Origin: Streptomyces endocoffeicus
Lineage (GTDB): Bacteria > Actinomycetota > Actinomycetes > Streptomycetales > Streptomycetaceae
Direction of reading: 5' to 3'
Assembly: GCF_016741935.1 (NCBI RefSeq)
Contig: NZ_JAERRG010000041.1
Span: 1-63,041, forward strand
Length of the DNA stretch: 63,041 bases
The translations under genes and the position numbers were made by a program. The notes beneath the pieces are model-generated. The model did not search any database and was not told the DNA's origin. It was given only the letters and a program-made list of their open reading frames with translations. Below, in pieces: positions 17,375-27,741 of this stretch. Each line of letters starts with the position of its first letter. Positions within the stretch are counted from its first letter, which is position 1.

Positions 17375-17478
17375 GCACCGGGATGCCCCTTCCACTCAGG
17401 ACTGAGTACACATGACTGACAAGAAGCTGTCACAGACGGACCGGAATGCGGGTTCGACCGACACCCGTTCTTACTGGC

Positions 17479-18402
17479 ATGACTGTTGGAGTAGCGCTCA
17501 ACGCGTCCGACGCACAGAACCAGGTCGATGCCACCGTGCAGTTGGCCCAGGAGGCCGCGGCCGCCGGTCTTCGGTCGGCCTGGTTCGGGCAGACCTTCGG
17601 CGCGGACTCACCCCAGCTCGCGGCGATCGTCGGGCGGGAAGTGCCCGGACTGCAGGTCGGCACCTCCGCGATCCCCGTCTTCGGCCGCCACCCGCTGCTG
17701 GTCTCCAGCCAGGCCCAGACCGCCCAGGCCGCGACCCACGGCCGCTACCACCTCGGTCTGGCCCTGGGCACGAAACTGCTGACGGAGACCGGCTTCGGCC
17801 TGCCCTTCGAACGCCCCATCGCCCGTCTGCGTGAATTCCTCACCGCCCTGCGGCAGTTGACCGAGACCGGCACGGCCGACTTCCACGGTGAGCTGCTCAC
17901 CGCCACCACCCCGATCCCGGCGCGCGTACCGGGCGCCGAGAACGGCGTCCCCGTGCTGGTCGCCGCGATGGGGCCGCAGGCGCTCCGGGTCAGCGGTGAG
18001 CTCGCGGACGGGATCCTGCCCTACCTGGCGGGACCGCGCGCCCTGTCGGAGCACATCGTTCCCGCCCTGACCGCCGCGGCCAAGGCCGCCGGCCGCCCCG
18101 CGCCCAGGATCGTGGCCCTGGTGCCCGGCGTGGTCACCGACGACGTGGACGCGGTGCGGGCCAAGGCCACCGAGAACCTCGAGTTCTACGAACAGATCCC
18201 GTCCTACGCCCGGGTCATCGAACTCTCCGGCGGCCGGCGGGCCGCCGATCTGGCCGTGATCGGCGACGAGAAGACCGTCGAGGCCGAGGTACGTCGTTAC
18301 CGCGACGCCGGCGCCACCGAGGTCGTGTTCTCGGGCACCGAGATCGCGGGAGAAGCGGACCGCCGACGCACCTGGCGACTCCTCGGCGAACTGGCCCGCT
18401 GA
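17479..18402 (+). CDS. F420-type LLM class oxidoreductase (TIGR03564-like)
   Basis: A 307-residue barrel protein beginning MTVGVALNASDAQNQVDATV, typical of the small F420-dependent LLM branch. Further markers are SAWFGQTFGADSPQLAAIVG, GTSAIPVFGRHPLLVSSQAQ and RYHLGLALGTKLLTETGFG, with a C-terminal EVVFSGTEI. I chose ATG 17479 because it gives the normal N terminus; an in-frame ATG at 17446 would add 11 residues and no start has a strong ribosome binding site. It may use F420H2 rather than FMN, in contrast to its neighbours. Its role in the operon is unknown. Confidence 0.82.
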   Translation: MTVGVALNASDAQNQVDATVQLAQEAAAAGLRSAWFGQTFGADSPQLAAIVGREVPGLQVGTSAIPVFGRHPLLVSSQAQTAQAATHGRYHLGLALGTKLLTETGFGLPFERPIARLREFLTALRQLTETGTADFHGELLTATTPIPARVPGAENGVPVLVAAMGPQALRVSGELADGILPYLAGPRALSEHIVPALTAAAKAAGRPAPRIVALVPGVVTDDVDAVRAKATENLEFYEQIPSYARVIELSGGRRAADLAVIGDEKTVEAEVRRYRDAGATEVVFSGTEIAGEADRRRTWRLLGELAR

Positions 18403-18469
18403 GCACGCCGTCGAACCGACGGCCCGACCGGCCCCCCGACCCCCTGCCTCCCTTGACGAAGGAGAACCC

Positions 18470-19294
18470 ATGACCACCGAGGGCACCACGACCGACTTCC
18501 ATGCCTTCACCGAGAACTGGATGGAGTGGTACCGCGCCCAGGAGGCCCGGCTCGCCGACCCGCACGGGTTCCTGGCGATCACCGGCCTGCACTGGCTCGA
18601 CGACCGGCCGCAGCGCTTCCCCGACGCGCCCGGTGCGTGGCGCACCGGCCCCGACGGGGTCGTCGTAGACCTCGACGACGGCGAGGAACTGGTCGTCGAC
18701 GGAACGCAGGTGCACGGTGAACACCGCTTCGGCGTGCTTCCCGAACGTGGCGGCGTCGACGCCGTCTGGGGAGACGCCGTCATCGAGGTCGCCAGGCGCG
18801 GCGGGCACGACATCGTGCGCCCCCGGCACCCGGACGCGCCGCTGCGCACGGCCTTCACCGGCACACCCGCCTACGCCCCCGATCCGCGCTGGGCTGTGAC
18901 GGGCCGCTACATCCCCTTCGACACTCCACGACCGACCACCGTGGGCGCCGCGGTCGAGGGCCTTGAGCATGTGTACGACGCTCCGGGGAGGATCGAGTTC
19001 GAGCTGGACGGGCGCCCCCTGTCGCTGACCACGTTCCCCGGCCATGGTGCGGGCCGACTGATGGTGCTGTTCACCGACGAGACCTCCGGGGTCACCACCT
19101 ACGCCGCCAACCGGGCCCTCGCCCTGGAGCCGCCCGCCGCCGACGGTACGGTCGTCCTGGACTTCAACCGCGCCGCGAACCTGCCGTGCGCCTACACGGA
19201 CCTGGCCACCTGCCCGCTGCCCCCGGCCGAGAACCGCCTGCAGGTGGCGATCGAGACGGGTCAGAAGATCCCCCGCGAGCGCGGCGGATCCTGA
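18470..19294 (+). CDS. DUF1684 domain-containing protein
   Basis: A 274-residue protein with the DUF1684 pattern: N-terminal ENWMEWYRAQEARLADPHGF followed by LAITGLHWLDDRP, and the C-terminal signature NLPCAYTDLATCPLPPAENR with Cys residues spaced as in the family. No catalytic function is established for DUF1684. A GAAGGAGAA ribosome binding site precedes the ATG. It closes the leader-LLM operon, 67 bases after the F420-type gene, so it may handle a product of these oxygenases, though that is only a guess from position. Confidence 0.85.
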   Translation: MTTEGTTTDFHAFTENWMEWYRAQEARLADPHGFLAITGLHWLDDRPQRFPDAPGAWRTGPDGVVVDLDDGEELVVDGTQVHGEHRFGVLPERGGVDAVWGDAVIEVARRGGHDIVRPRHPDAPLRTAFTGTPAYAPDPRWAVTGRYIPFDTPRPTTVGAAVEGLEHVYDAPGRIEFELDGRPLSLTTFPGHGAGRLMVLFTDETSGVTTYAANRALALEPPAADGTVVLDFNRAANLPCAYTDLATCPLPPAENRLQVAIETGQKIPRERGGS

Positions 19295-19345
19295 GCCGGA
19301 CCCGGCGCCGGTCCGACTGCCCCTGCAGGGCGTCGCTTCCCGGCA

Positions 19346-19375
19346 TTGACGTACGACAAGAGCCCTCCGTACGAT
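19346..19375 (+). promoter_or_regulatory. sigma-70-type promoter ahead of the SAM-IV riboswitch
   Basis: TTGACG (19346-19351) and TACGAT (19370-19375) are separated by 18 bases. Predicted transcription would start near 19382, exactly where the riboswitch aptamer begins, which supports both calls. Confidence 0.75.
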
Positions 19376-19382
19376 CACGAAC

Positions 19383-19510
19383 GGCATTGAGTGTCAGCGT
19401 CAAGCCCTGGCTCGCTGACCGGCAACCCTCCCGCGCGGTGGGGTGCTCCAGGTGAAAGCCCGGCGGGACCACCGACGATCCCGCAAGCGCGTGGCCCCGT
19501 GACCGGGGCC
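19383..19510 (+). ncRNA. SAM-IV riboswitch
   Basis: The element opens GGCATTGAGTGTCAGCG, shares GACCGGCAACCCTCCC and GCGGTGGGGTGC with the copy at 10651-10772, and ends CCGCAAGCGCGTGGCC, as in known actinobacterial SAM-IV RNAs. Its outer stem pairs CGGC with GCCCG, whereas the other copy pairs CGGTC with GACCCG, so pairing is conserved although the bases differ. A GGCCCC-GTGACC-GGGGCC hairpin (19493-19510) follows and reuses the aptamer 3' strand. It sits immediately before the ribosome binding site of leader peptide 19530-19646, so SAM binding could control initiation of that leader or transcription beyond it. Confidence 0.9.
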
Positions 19511-19529
19511 GGAGATGTGGAGGCCCGGT

Positions 19530-19646
19530 ATGCGGTTCGGTGGTGAACTCAGTGCCTCCTACGCCGTCGCCACGGTGTTCTCCCGGCTCTCGCGCCGGCG
19601 CCACATCGATCTGAAGCGCTCGGCCAGCTGCCTCTGTCAGGCCTGA
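19530..19646 (+). CDS. cysteine-type leader peptide (38 aa)
   Basis: A 38-codon ATG ORF with ribosome binding site TGGAGG. The core RRHIDLKRSASCLC, flanked by another Arg, is the best match in the window to the common actinobacterial leader signature. Two cysteines separated by one residue lie two codons from the stop. It is placed 20 bases after the SAM-IV hairpin and about 250 bases before the substrate-binding protein gene. The spacing leaves room for an attenuator and for the Pro/Ile-rich micro-ORF. Confidence 0.87.
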   Translation: MRFGGELSASYAVATVFSRLSRRRHIDLKRSASCLCQA

Positions 19647-19701
19647 CGCGCTTCCCCACCACCGGTCGACGTCCGGTACCGGTCGTCGCGGCATTGGTCT
19701 G

Positions 19702-19785
19702 ATGCTCATCCCTATTCCAGCTGCTCCCCCTTTCCAGCTGGTTGCCTTCCAGCTGATCCCCATTCCCAAGCTGATCCCTGTCTGA
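19702..19785 (+). CDS. Pro/Ile-rich micro-ORF of repeats (27 aa)
   Basis: An ATG ORF encoding 27 residues made of repeats: LIPIP occurs near both ends and FQL occurs twice, finishing KLIPV. The DNA repeats CCAGCTG three times and AAGCTG once at 16-20 base spacing. No strong ribosome binding site is seen. Composition is less GC-rich than the surroundings. It lies between the leader peptide and the importer gene. I do not know a family for it. Possibilities are a second stalling leader (consecutive Pro and hydrophobic residues), a peptide product, or a fortuitous frame across a DNA repeat. Confidence 0.4.
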   Translation: MLIPIPAAPPFQLVAFQLIPIPKLIPV

Positions 19786-19893
19786 ACAGCGCTCCCCCGC
19801 CACCGGCGTCGCGCCGGCCGGGGCCGCACGCCCATGCGCGGCCGTTGCTCGTATGGCACCCCGTGCCTGGTGACCTGAGTAGGAGAAACCTCC

Positions 19894-21513
19894 GTGACAG
19901 CACATCCGGATTTCAGAGCCCCCCGTTGGGCGGCGCTCACCGCCCTTCTCACCACCAGCGTGCTGCTGACCGCCTGCGGGTCGGGCACCGACGGCTCCGG
20001 CAGCGGCAGCAACAAGCCGAAGTCCGGCGGCGCCCTGACCTTCGCGGTGAGTTCGGACGCCGGCTGCGTGGATCCGCAGCAGGTCGCCAGCAACGAGACC
20101 ATCTACTCGGTGCGCCAGATCGTGGACTCCCTGACGGACCAGGACCCCAGGACCGGGAAGATCGTGCCGTGGCTGGCGAAGAGCTGGGACATCAGCTCCG
20201 ACACGACGACGTTCACCTTCCATCTGAGGTCGGGTGTCACCTTCAGCGACGGGTCGAAGCTCACCGCACAGGTGGTCAAGGACAACTTCGACGCGGTGCC
20301 GAAGCTCGGCGCCCTCGGTGTCCTGGCCCAGGGCTACCTGAGCGGTGTCAAGAGCACCGCCGTGGTCGACCCGCTCACCATCAGGGTGACCTTCAAGGAG
20401 CCCAACGCCCAGTTCCTGCAGGCCACTTCGACGCACTCGCTGGGGATCGAGTCGTCGGCGAGTGTGAAGAAGACCCCGCAGCAGAAGTGCAGTGACGGGA
20501 TCGTCGGGTCCGGGCCCTTCGTGCTGAAGCAGTACGTGCAGAACCAGTCGCTCACCTTCGCCAAGCGCCCCGGGTACGCCTGGGGTTCCTCGCGGTGGAG
20601 CAAGAAGGGCGAGGCGTACCTGGACAAGCTGGTGTTCAAGGTCGTACCGGAGGCGGGGGTACGGGCCGGCAGTCTCCAGTCCGGCCAGGTGGACGCCATC
20701 AGCAGCGTGGGCAAGGCCAACGAGGCCGCGCTCAAGGGCGGCCAGGTCACTCTCCTGCGGCGGGCCAACCCCGGCGTCGTGTTCGGTTTCGGGCTCAACA
20801 ACTCGCGGCCGGCCCTGAGGGACGCCAGGGTGCGCCAGGCGATCCTGTTCGCCATCGATCGGCAGCAGATCGCCGACACCGTGTTCCCCACCGGCACCCG
20901 GGGGGCGACCAGCGTCCTCGCGCACACCACGCCCGACTACACCAGTCTTGCCCCAGACCTGGCCTTCGACGCGGCCAAGGCGAAGTCCCTGCTGGACTCC
21001 GCCGGTTGGAAGGCCGACAGCGACGGCATCCGCACGAAGGGGGGCAAGAAGCTCAGTCTGACCATCGACTGGATCCCCAACGCGGGAACCAACCAGCCCG
21101 CGTTGGAACTCATCGAGCAGCAACTCAAGGCCGTCGGCGTCGAGGTGACCCTCAAGCAGCTCCAGCCCACTCAGCTGGCACCAACGCTGCAGGCAGGAAA
21201 CTACGACGTGGCCTGGACGAACATCACCCGTGCCGACCCGGACATCCTGCGCAGCTCCTTCTCCACCAAGCTCGCCAACTTCTACCGCGTGCCGGCGAGC
21301 AGCCTGGACACGGCGCTGACCGCGCAGGCCGCGACCACGGACACGGCCAAGCGCGCGCAACTGGTCGGCCAGGCACAGAAGTTGATCGTGCAGAACGCCT
21401 ACAACGTCCCGGTCGTGGAGCTCCAGACCCAGCTCGGAGTCTCGAAGAAGGTGCACGACCTGAACTTCGACGCCTCCAGCCGGATCCAGCTGCACGACAC
21501 CTGGATCGGCTAG
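19894..21513 (+). CDS. dipeptide/nickel-type ABC substrate-binding lipoprotein
   Basis: A 539-residue family 5 extracellular solute-binding protein. The N terminus has a signal peptide with lipobox LTAC, then a Gly/Ser linker and KSGGALTFAVSSDAGCVDPQ. Domain markers include VPWLAKSWDISSDTTTFTFH-LRSGVTFSDG and GSGPFVLKQYVQNQSLTFAK. GTG at 19894 follows AGGAGAAACCTCC, a good ribosome binding site. It begins a five-gene importer/LLM unit under SAM-IV and leader control. In this setting the ligand is probably an organosulfur compound or a thiol peptide rather than a nutrient dipeptide. Confidence 0.92.
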   Translation: MTAHPDFRAPRWAALTALLTTSVLLTACGSGTDGSGSGSNKPKSGGALTFAVSSDAGCVDPQQVASNETIYSVRQIVDSLTDQDPRTGKIVPWLAKSWDISSDTTTFTFHLRSGVTFSDGSKLTAQVVKDNFDAVPKLGALGVLAQGYLSGVKSTAVVDPLTIRVTFKEPNAQFLQATSTHSLGIESSASVKKTPQQKCSDGIVGSGPFVLKQYVQNQSLTFAKRPGYAWGSSRWSKKGEAYLDKLVFKVVPEAGVRAGSLQSGQVDAISSVGKANEAALKGGQVTLLRRANPGVVFGFGLNNSRPALRDARVRQAILFAIDRQQIADTVFPTGTRGATSVLAHTTPDYTSLAPDLAFDAAKAKSLLDSAGWKADSDGIRTKGGKKLSLTIDWIPNAGTNQPALELIEQQLKAVGVEVTLKQLQPTQLAPTLQAGNYDVAWTNITRADPDILRSSFSTKLANFYRVPASSLDTALTAQAATTDTAKRAQLVGQAQKLIVQNAYNVPVVELQTQLGVSKKVHDLNFDASSRIQLHDTWIG

Positions 21514-21516
21514 CCC

Positions 21517-22476
21517 GTGCGCCGCTATGTGATCAAACGGCTCGCCCAAGCGGCAGGAGTGCTGTGGGCGGCCTACACCGTCTCGTTCCTGGTGCTGGAC
21601 TACCTGCCGGGCGACCCGGTCACGGCGATGGCCAGTGCCGGAATGGACTCGGGACAGGTCGACCCGAAGCAGATCGCCGCCCTGCGGCACGAGTACGGCT
21701 TCGACAAGCCGGTGCTGGTGCAGTACGCCGAGTACCTCGGCCGGGCCGTGCGCGGGGACTTCGGCGACTCGGTGTCCACCGGCCGCCCGGTCACCTCGAC
21801 GCTGGCCGACGCGCTGCCGCAGACCCTGCAGTTGACCGGGGCAGCCCTGTTGCTCGCGGTGCTCCTCGGTGGTGGTCTGGCGGTGCTGGCGACCTACACC
21901 GCTCAGCGCTGGCTGCGGCAGCTGCTGCTGTCTCTGCCGCCGCTGGGGGTGTCCGTCCCGACGTTCTGGGTGGGGCTGCTGCTCGTCGAGACGTTCTCCT
22001 TCCGGCTGCACTGGTTCCCCGCGTTCGGCAACGACGGCCTGAAGGGGCTGGTGCTGCCGGCCCTGACGCTGGCGGTCCCGACCGGCGCGCAGGTCGCCCA
22101 GGTGCTCGCCAAGAGCCTGCTCACCGCACTGGACCAGGCGTATGTGGAGACCGCGCGGGCCAAGGGCGCCAACCGGTGGCGGGTCCATCTGCGGCACGCC
22201 CTGCGCAACGCCTCCCTCCCGGCGCTGACGGTCGTCGGCCTGCTGGTGGGGCAGCTGATCGCCGGTTCGGTGGTCGTCGAGACGGTGTTCTCCCGCGACG
22301 GCCTCGGCCGCGTCACCGCGGCGGCGGTCACGGCCCAGGACATCCCGCTGGTCCAAGGGGTGGTGGTGTTCGGGGCGCTGATCTTCGTGACGACGAACCT
22401 GGTCATCGACCTGGTCTATCCGCTCCTGGACCCGCGGATCGTGGTGGCCTCGGACAGAAGGGCGGCACTCGCATGA
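21517..22476 (+). CDS. dipeptide-type ABC transporter permease (DppB-like)
   Basis: A 319-residue membrane protein starting with GTG three bases after the binding protein stop. It has the DppB start RRYVIKRLAQAAGVLWAAYT, the LPGDPVTAM extracytoplasmic loop and the EAA-type coupling segment ETARAKGANRWRVHLRHALR. Late segments VETVFSRDGLGRVTAAAVTA and VIDLVYPLLDPRI complete the family pattern. It pairs with the next gene to form the translocation channel. Confidence 0.92.
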   Translation: MRRYVIKRLAQAAGVLWAAYTVSFLVLDYLPGDPVTAMASAGMDSGQVDPKQIAALRHEYGFDKPVLVQYAEYLGRAVRGDFGDSVSTGRPVTSTLADALPQTLQLTGAALLLAVLLGGGLAVLATYTAQRWLRQLLLSLPPLGVSVPTFWVGLLLVETFSFRLHWFPAFGNDGLKGLVLPALTLAVPTGAQVAQVLAKSLLTALDQAYVETARAKGANRWRVHLRHALRNASLPALTVVGLLVGQLIAGSVVVETVFSRDGLGRVTAAAVTAQDIPLVQGVVVFGALIFVTTNLVIDLVYPLLDPRIVVASDRRAALA

Positions 22477-23392
22477 GCCAGAACCTCATCGACGACCCGG
22501 CCGAGGCGGCGCTGGGACTGGCCCGCCCTGTCGAGGCGGGCGCGGGGCCGGAGCCGGCACGCCGCGTGGATGTACGGCGGCTGCTGCGCTTCGTGGTGCA
22601 CCGCCCGGGTCTGCTGCTGTCGGTCGTCGTCCTCGTGCTGGTGGTGCTGGCCTCGTTCTGGCCCGGCCTGTTCACCTCGCAGGACCCGCTGAAGGGCGTG
22701 CCGTCGCAGAACTTCCGCGGCCCGAGCGGCAGTCACTGGTTCGGCACCGACGAGCTGGGCCGCGATGTGTTCTCGCGGGTCGTCCATGGCGCCCAGCTGT
22801 CCCTGAAGGCCACGCTGATCGCGGTGCTGGTGGCGTTCGTGGTCGGCGGGCTGCTCGGGGTGGTCGCCGGGTTCGTGGGCCGCTGGGTGGACGACGTGCT
22901 GATGCGCTTCGTCGACGTGCTGCTGTCCATCCCCGCGCTGTTCCTGTCCCTGGCCCTGGTCACCGCGCTGGGATACGGCACGGTGAAGGTGGCGGTCGCG
23001 GTCGGCATCGCCAGCGTCGCCGCGTTCGCGCGGGTGGCGCGCGCGGAGGTGCTGCGGGTGCGGCAGGCGGTGTTCGTGGAGGCGTCGCGCGCGAGCGGGG
23101 CCCGCTGGTACTCGGTGCTGGGCCGGCACGTGCTGCCGGGCGCGGCGGGCCCGGTGGTCGTCCTGGCCACCCTGGACTTCGGCGCCTCCATCCTGGCTGT
23201 GTCGGCGTTGAGCTTCCTCGGCTACGGGGCGCCCCCGCCGGCCCCGGAGTGGGGCACGTTGATCTCCGACGGCCGCAACTACCTCGCCAACGCCTGGTGG
23301 CTGACCGCACTGCCCGGGCTGGCGATCGCCGCGACCGTGCTGGCCACCAACCGCATCGCCCGGGCGCTGGACGGCGAATGGTCCCGGCAGCG

Positions 23393-23396
<4 letters not shown>
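22473..23396 (+). CDS. dipeptide-type ABC transporter permease (DppC-like)
   Basis: A 307-residue DppC-type subunit. After a 35-residue tail comes the first helix LLLSVVVLVLVVLASFWPGL. The family loop HWFGTDELGRDVFSRVVHGA follows, then the EAA loop EASRASGARWYSVLGRHVLP. SALSFLGYGAPPPAPEWGTL near the end is diagnostic. Its ATG overlaps the previous stop, and the next ATG overlaps its own stop, so the three genes are translationally coupled. Confidence 0.92.
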
Positions 23397-25069
<1,673 letters not shown>

Positions 25070-25082
25070 GGAGCACGATCAC

Positions 25083-26135
25083 ATGACCGCGCCCACCATT
25101 ACCTCATTGGCCTTTCTCACCCCGGGCAACTTCGCCGACGACGACCCGTACACCGGTCTGGAGGAGACACTCCAACTCTTCGAGTACGGCGAGCGGTTGG
25201 GTTTCGACGGCGCCTGGATCCGTCAGCGCCACCTGGAACACGGCGTCGGCTCGGCCGCCGTGTTCCTCGCCGCGGCAGGCCAGCGCACCGAGCGGATCGA
25301 GCTGGGGACCGCCGTCATCCCCATCGGGTACGAGAGCCCGTTCCGCCTGGCCGAGGACCTCGCGCTGGCAGACGTACTGTCCCGCGGCCGCCTCCAGGTC
25401 GGCTTCAGCACCGGCATGCCGCACGCCGAACTGCTCGGCGACCTGGTGTACGACGGGGACTGGCGCGGCTTCGACCTGTCGTACGGCAGGATCGCCCGGC
25501 TCCTCGACAACCTGCGCGGCGACTACCTCGGCGGCCCGGACACGGTGATCCACTCGCCCGGCAACATCCAGCGCCCGCGCCTGCAGCCGCACAACCCCGG
25601 TCTGGCGCAGCGCATCTGGTACGGCGGAGGCAGCCTGCGCTCAGTCCGCTGGGCCGCCGAGAACGGTCTCAACCTGCTGTCCGGCAACATCGTCACCGGC
25701 GAGGACACCGACGACTTCACCACCGCCCAGCTGAACCTGCTGACCGAGTACCGCCGCACGCTGTCCGCGAAGGACGCGGACCGTCCGGCGCGCGTGGCGC
25801 TGGGCCGGGTGATCGTGCCCTTTGACAGCGCCGACGCGGCCGGCCGGGCCCGCTACCGCGCCTACGCGGCCGGCCGCCACGAACGGACCCTGGCACCCCA
25901 GGGCCCGAAACACACCCTCTTCGCCCCCGACGTGGTGGGAACCGCCGAGCAGATCCTCGAACAACTGGCCGCCGATCCCGTCTTCGCGCAGGTGTCCGAA
26001 ATGCGTCTGGAGCTGCCGTACGAGTTCCACCGGGAGGAGTACGAACAGATCCTGCACGACGTACGACACCTGATCGCACCCGAGTTGGGCTGGCGCCCCG
26101 CCTCCCGGACGACACAGGAGGCAGCGGTCCGATGA
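25083..26135 (+). CDS. LLM class flavin-dependent oxidoreductase
   Basis: A 350-residue luciferase-like protein with the start TITSLAFLTPGNFADDDPYT and the flavin-side motif GFDGAWIRQRHLEHGVGSAA. Later come LSRGRLQVGFSTGMPHAELL, RIWYGGGSLRSVRWAAENGL and the C-terminal LAPELGWRP. The same subtype, with HRHFRQGNEHVSAPL in place of RQRHLEHGVGSAA, is encoded at 34524-35648 next to another dipeptide-type importer. Each importer thus carries its own LLM. The ribosome binding site GAGGAG lies ahead of ATG 25083, and the substrate is presumed to be that of the cognate importer. Confidence 0.88.
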   Translation: MTAPTITSLAFLTPGNFADDDPYTGLEETLQLFEYGERLGFDGAWIRQRHLEHGVGSAAVFLAAAGQRTERIELGTAVIPIGYESPFRLAEDLALADVLSRGRLQVGFSTGMPHAELLGDLVYDGDWRGFDLSYGRIARLLDNLRGDYLGGPDTVIHSPGNIQRPRLQPHNPGLAQRIWYGGGSLRSVRWAAENGLNLLSGNIVTGEDTDDFTTAQLNLLTEYRRTLSAKDADRPARVALGRVIVPFDSADAAGRARYRAYAAGRHERTLAPQGPKHTLFAPDVVGTAEQILEQLAADPVFAQVSEMRLELPYEFHREEYEQILHDVRHLIAPELGWRPASRTTQEAAVR

Positions 26136-26167
26136 GCCCCCTTCCAGAACCAGCCGTGCGGCTGTAG

Positions 26168-26690
26168 GTGCACACCCGGGAGCCGTTCGCCGAAGGCCAC
26201 CACTTCGCCGGCACGGGTGCGTACGAGGTACTCACCGCCACGGCCCACTACGCCGTCGTCCCCGAAGCGCCGGCCCACCGCCCGATCCCCGACCTCGACA
26301 TCGCGCCGCGCGACAGCAGCGGCCGGGTGCGCTTCAGCGGTGACGTCGTCATCCTGCGGCCGGTCGACGGCGGGCGCCGACGGCTGTTCTTCGACTGGGG
26401 CCATCGGGGCAACAAGCGCGCCGTGCAGTATTTCTGCGCCGCCCGCACACCAACCGGACCGGGACGCTCACCGACGCAGGCACCGGCTACCTGTTTCGCC
26501 ACGGATAGCCGGTCGTCTTCGGTGCCTGGCGGGGCGATCTGCTGCCGGGCAACGGGCGGCTGTTGCTCGACCTGCCTGTGGCGACGTGGGGCGACGAACC
26601 CGTACCGGGGTTGACGACCGCCGACGAGGTGGGTGGGCTCGGGCTCGCGCCCGCTCGCCACACGGAACCCGCCGCCTCCTCTTCCGGACC
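26168..26690 (+). pseudogene. alpha/beta hydrolase domain protein, N-terminal remnant
   Basis: The segment REPFAEGHHFAGTGAYEVLT, followed by DLDIAPRDSSGRVRFSGDVV and ILRPVDGG, matches the start of a large alpha/beta-hydrolase-domain family. A frameshift occurs near 26436, after RGNKRAVQYF. A TAG at 26506-26508 then interrupts LFRHG-PVVFGAW. The alignment ends near 26690. The active-site part of the protein is absent. It follows the LLM gene by 32 bases, so it was probably the last gene of this operon. Confidence 0.75.
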
Positions 26691-26741
26691 GGTCAACCGG
26701 CGGCGGAGAACGGCGCGTTGGGCGCAGGGATCGACGGTCGC

Positions 26742-27590
26742 TCAGACCGCCCGAAGGGCGCCTGGGCAGCGGCCGGTGAGGCGGTCGGGTGCGGCGGCGC
26801 TCGCGTCGTCGACCGGCAGGTGGACGACGAGCTGCTGGTCGTCGTCGGCGGGCAGGCCGAGCGTTTCGTACGCCAGCCGTACCTCCCCCACCTGCGGGTG
26901 GACCATGCGCATCACCCCGTTCGCCCGCGGCAGCCCCGGCAGCGACCTCAGCCGGCCGGCGAACGGTTCCCCGGAGGACACCGTCAACTCGTCCATCAGT
27001 GTGCCGATATGGACGTCGGTCTGCCCCGGCCCCTGCTTGAGGGCCGCGACCTGCTCGTCGGCGACCGTGTCCCAGTCCGGGTAGGCCGTACGCGCCCGCG
27101 GGTCGGTGAAGACGAAGCGGGCGAGGCTGGGCCGGACACCGTCCAGCAGTCCGAGCGGTTCGGCGAGCCGCCGGTACCCGTCCGTGCAGGCCAGGATCTC
27201 GCTCAGCCGGTTCACCAGCACGGCGGGCGCCGGTTCCAACCGCTCCAGCAGCGCCCGCACCGTGGGCCTGACCGCCCTGTTCGGTCCCGCCCCGCCCCGG
27301 CAGCTGAAGCCGGGGTCGGCGCCCTTGGCAAGCCGGTGCAGATGGACCCGTTCACCGGGGGTGAGCAGCAGCGCGTCCGCCAGGGCCGCCAGCACCTGCA
27401 CCGAGGGCCTGCGGTCCCGCCCCTGCTCCAGTCTGATGACGTACTCGACACTCACCCCGGCAAGCGTCGCCAGTTCCGCGCGGCGCAGTCCCGGCGTACG
27501 GCGGCGCGGCCCGGCGGACAGTCCCACCTCAGCCGGTGTGACGGCTTCCCGGCGCAGCCGCAGGAACAAGCCGAGCTCGTTGTCGCTCAT
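26742..27590 (-). CDS. XRE-family regulator with MmyB-like ligand-binding domain
   Basis: A 282-residue transcription factor. The N-terminal helix-turn-helix reads RTPGLRRAELATLAGVSVEY followed by VIRLEQGRDRRPS. The rest (ALLERLEPAPAVLVNRLSEI and VMRMVHPQVGEVRLAYETL) is the MmyB-type effector domain common in Streptomyces. It is divergent from the FMN reductase at 27742, with 151 bases between, which suggests it controls that gene. Members of this class often respond to small hydrophobic ligands. The ligand is unknown here. Confidence 0.88.
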   Translation of the reverse strand: MSDNELGLFLRLRREAVTPAEVGLSAGPRRRTPGLRRAELATLAGVSVEYVIRLEQGRDRRPSVQVLAALADALLLTPGERVHLHRLAKGADPGFSCRGGAGPNRAVRPTVRALLERLEPAPAVLVNRLSEILACTDGYRRLAEPLGLLDGVRPSLARFVFTDPRARTAYPDWDTVADEQVAALKQGPGQTDVHIGTLMDELTVSSGEPFAGRLRSLPGLPRANGVMRMVHPQVGEVRLAYETLGLPADDDQQLVVHLPVDDASAAAPDRLTGRCPGALRAV

Positions 27591-27741
27591 CCCTTGAACG
27601 TAACACCGGCCGCTCCGGCGGATCATGGCCCTGTCATTACCACCCTCCGCCCGGCCTCCCTCGTCCGCCACCCGCCCGGCACCGTGGAGCGCACGCCCCG
27701 GCCTGGGGCAGCCCCAACCCCTCCGGAGGAGAAGCACAATC

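Noticed and set aside
19549..22356. 935-residue minus-strand open frame opposite the binding protein and permease genes
   Set aside because: It is the antisense shadow of well-supported genes and shows no family motif; long antisense frames are expected at this GC content.
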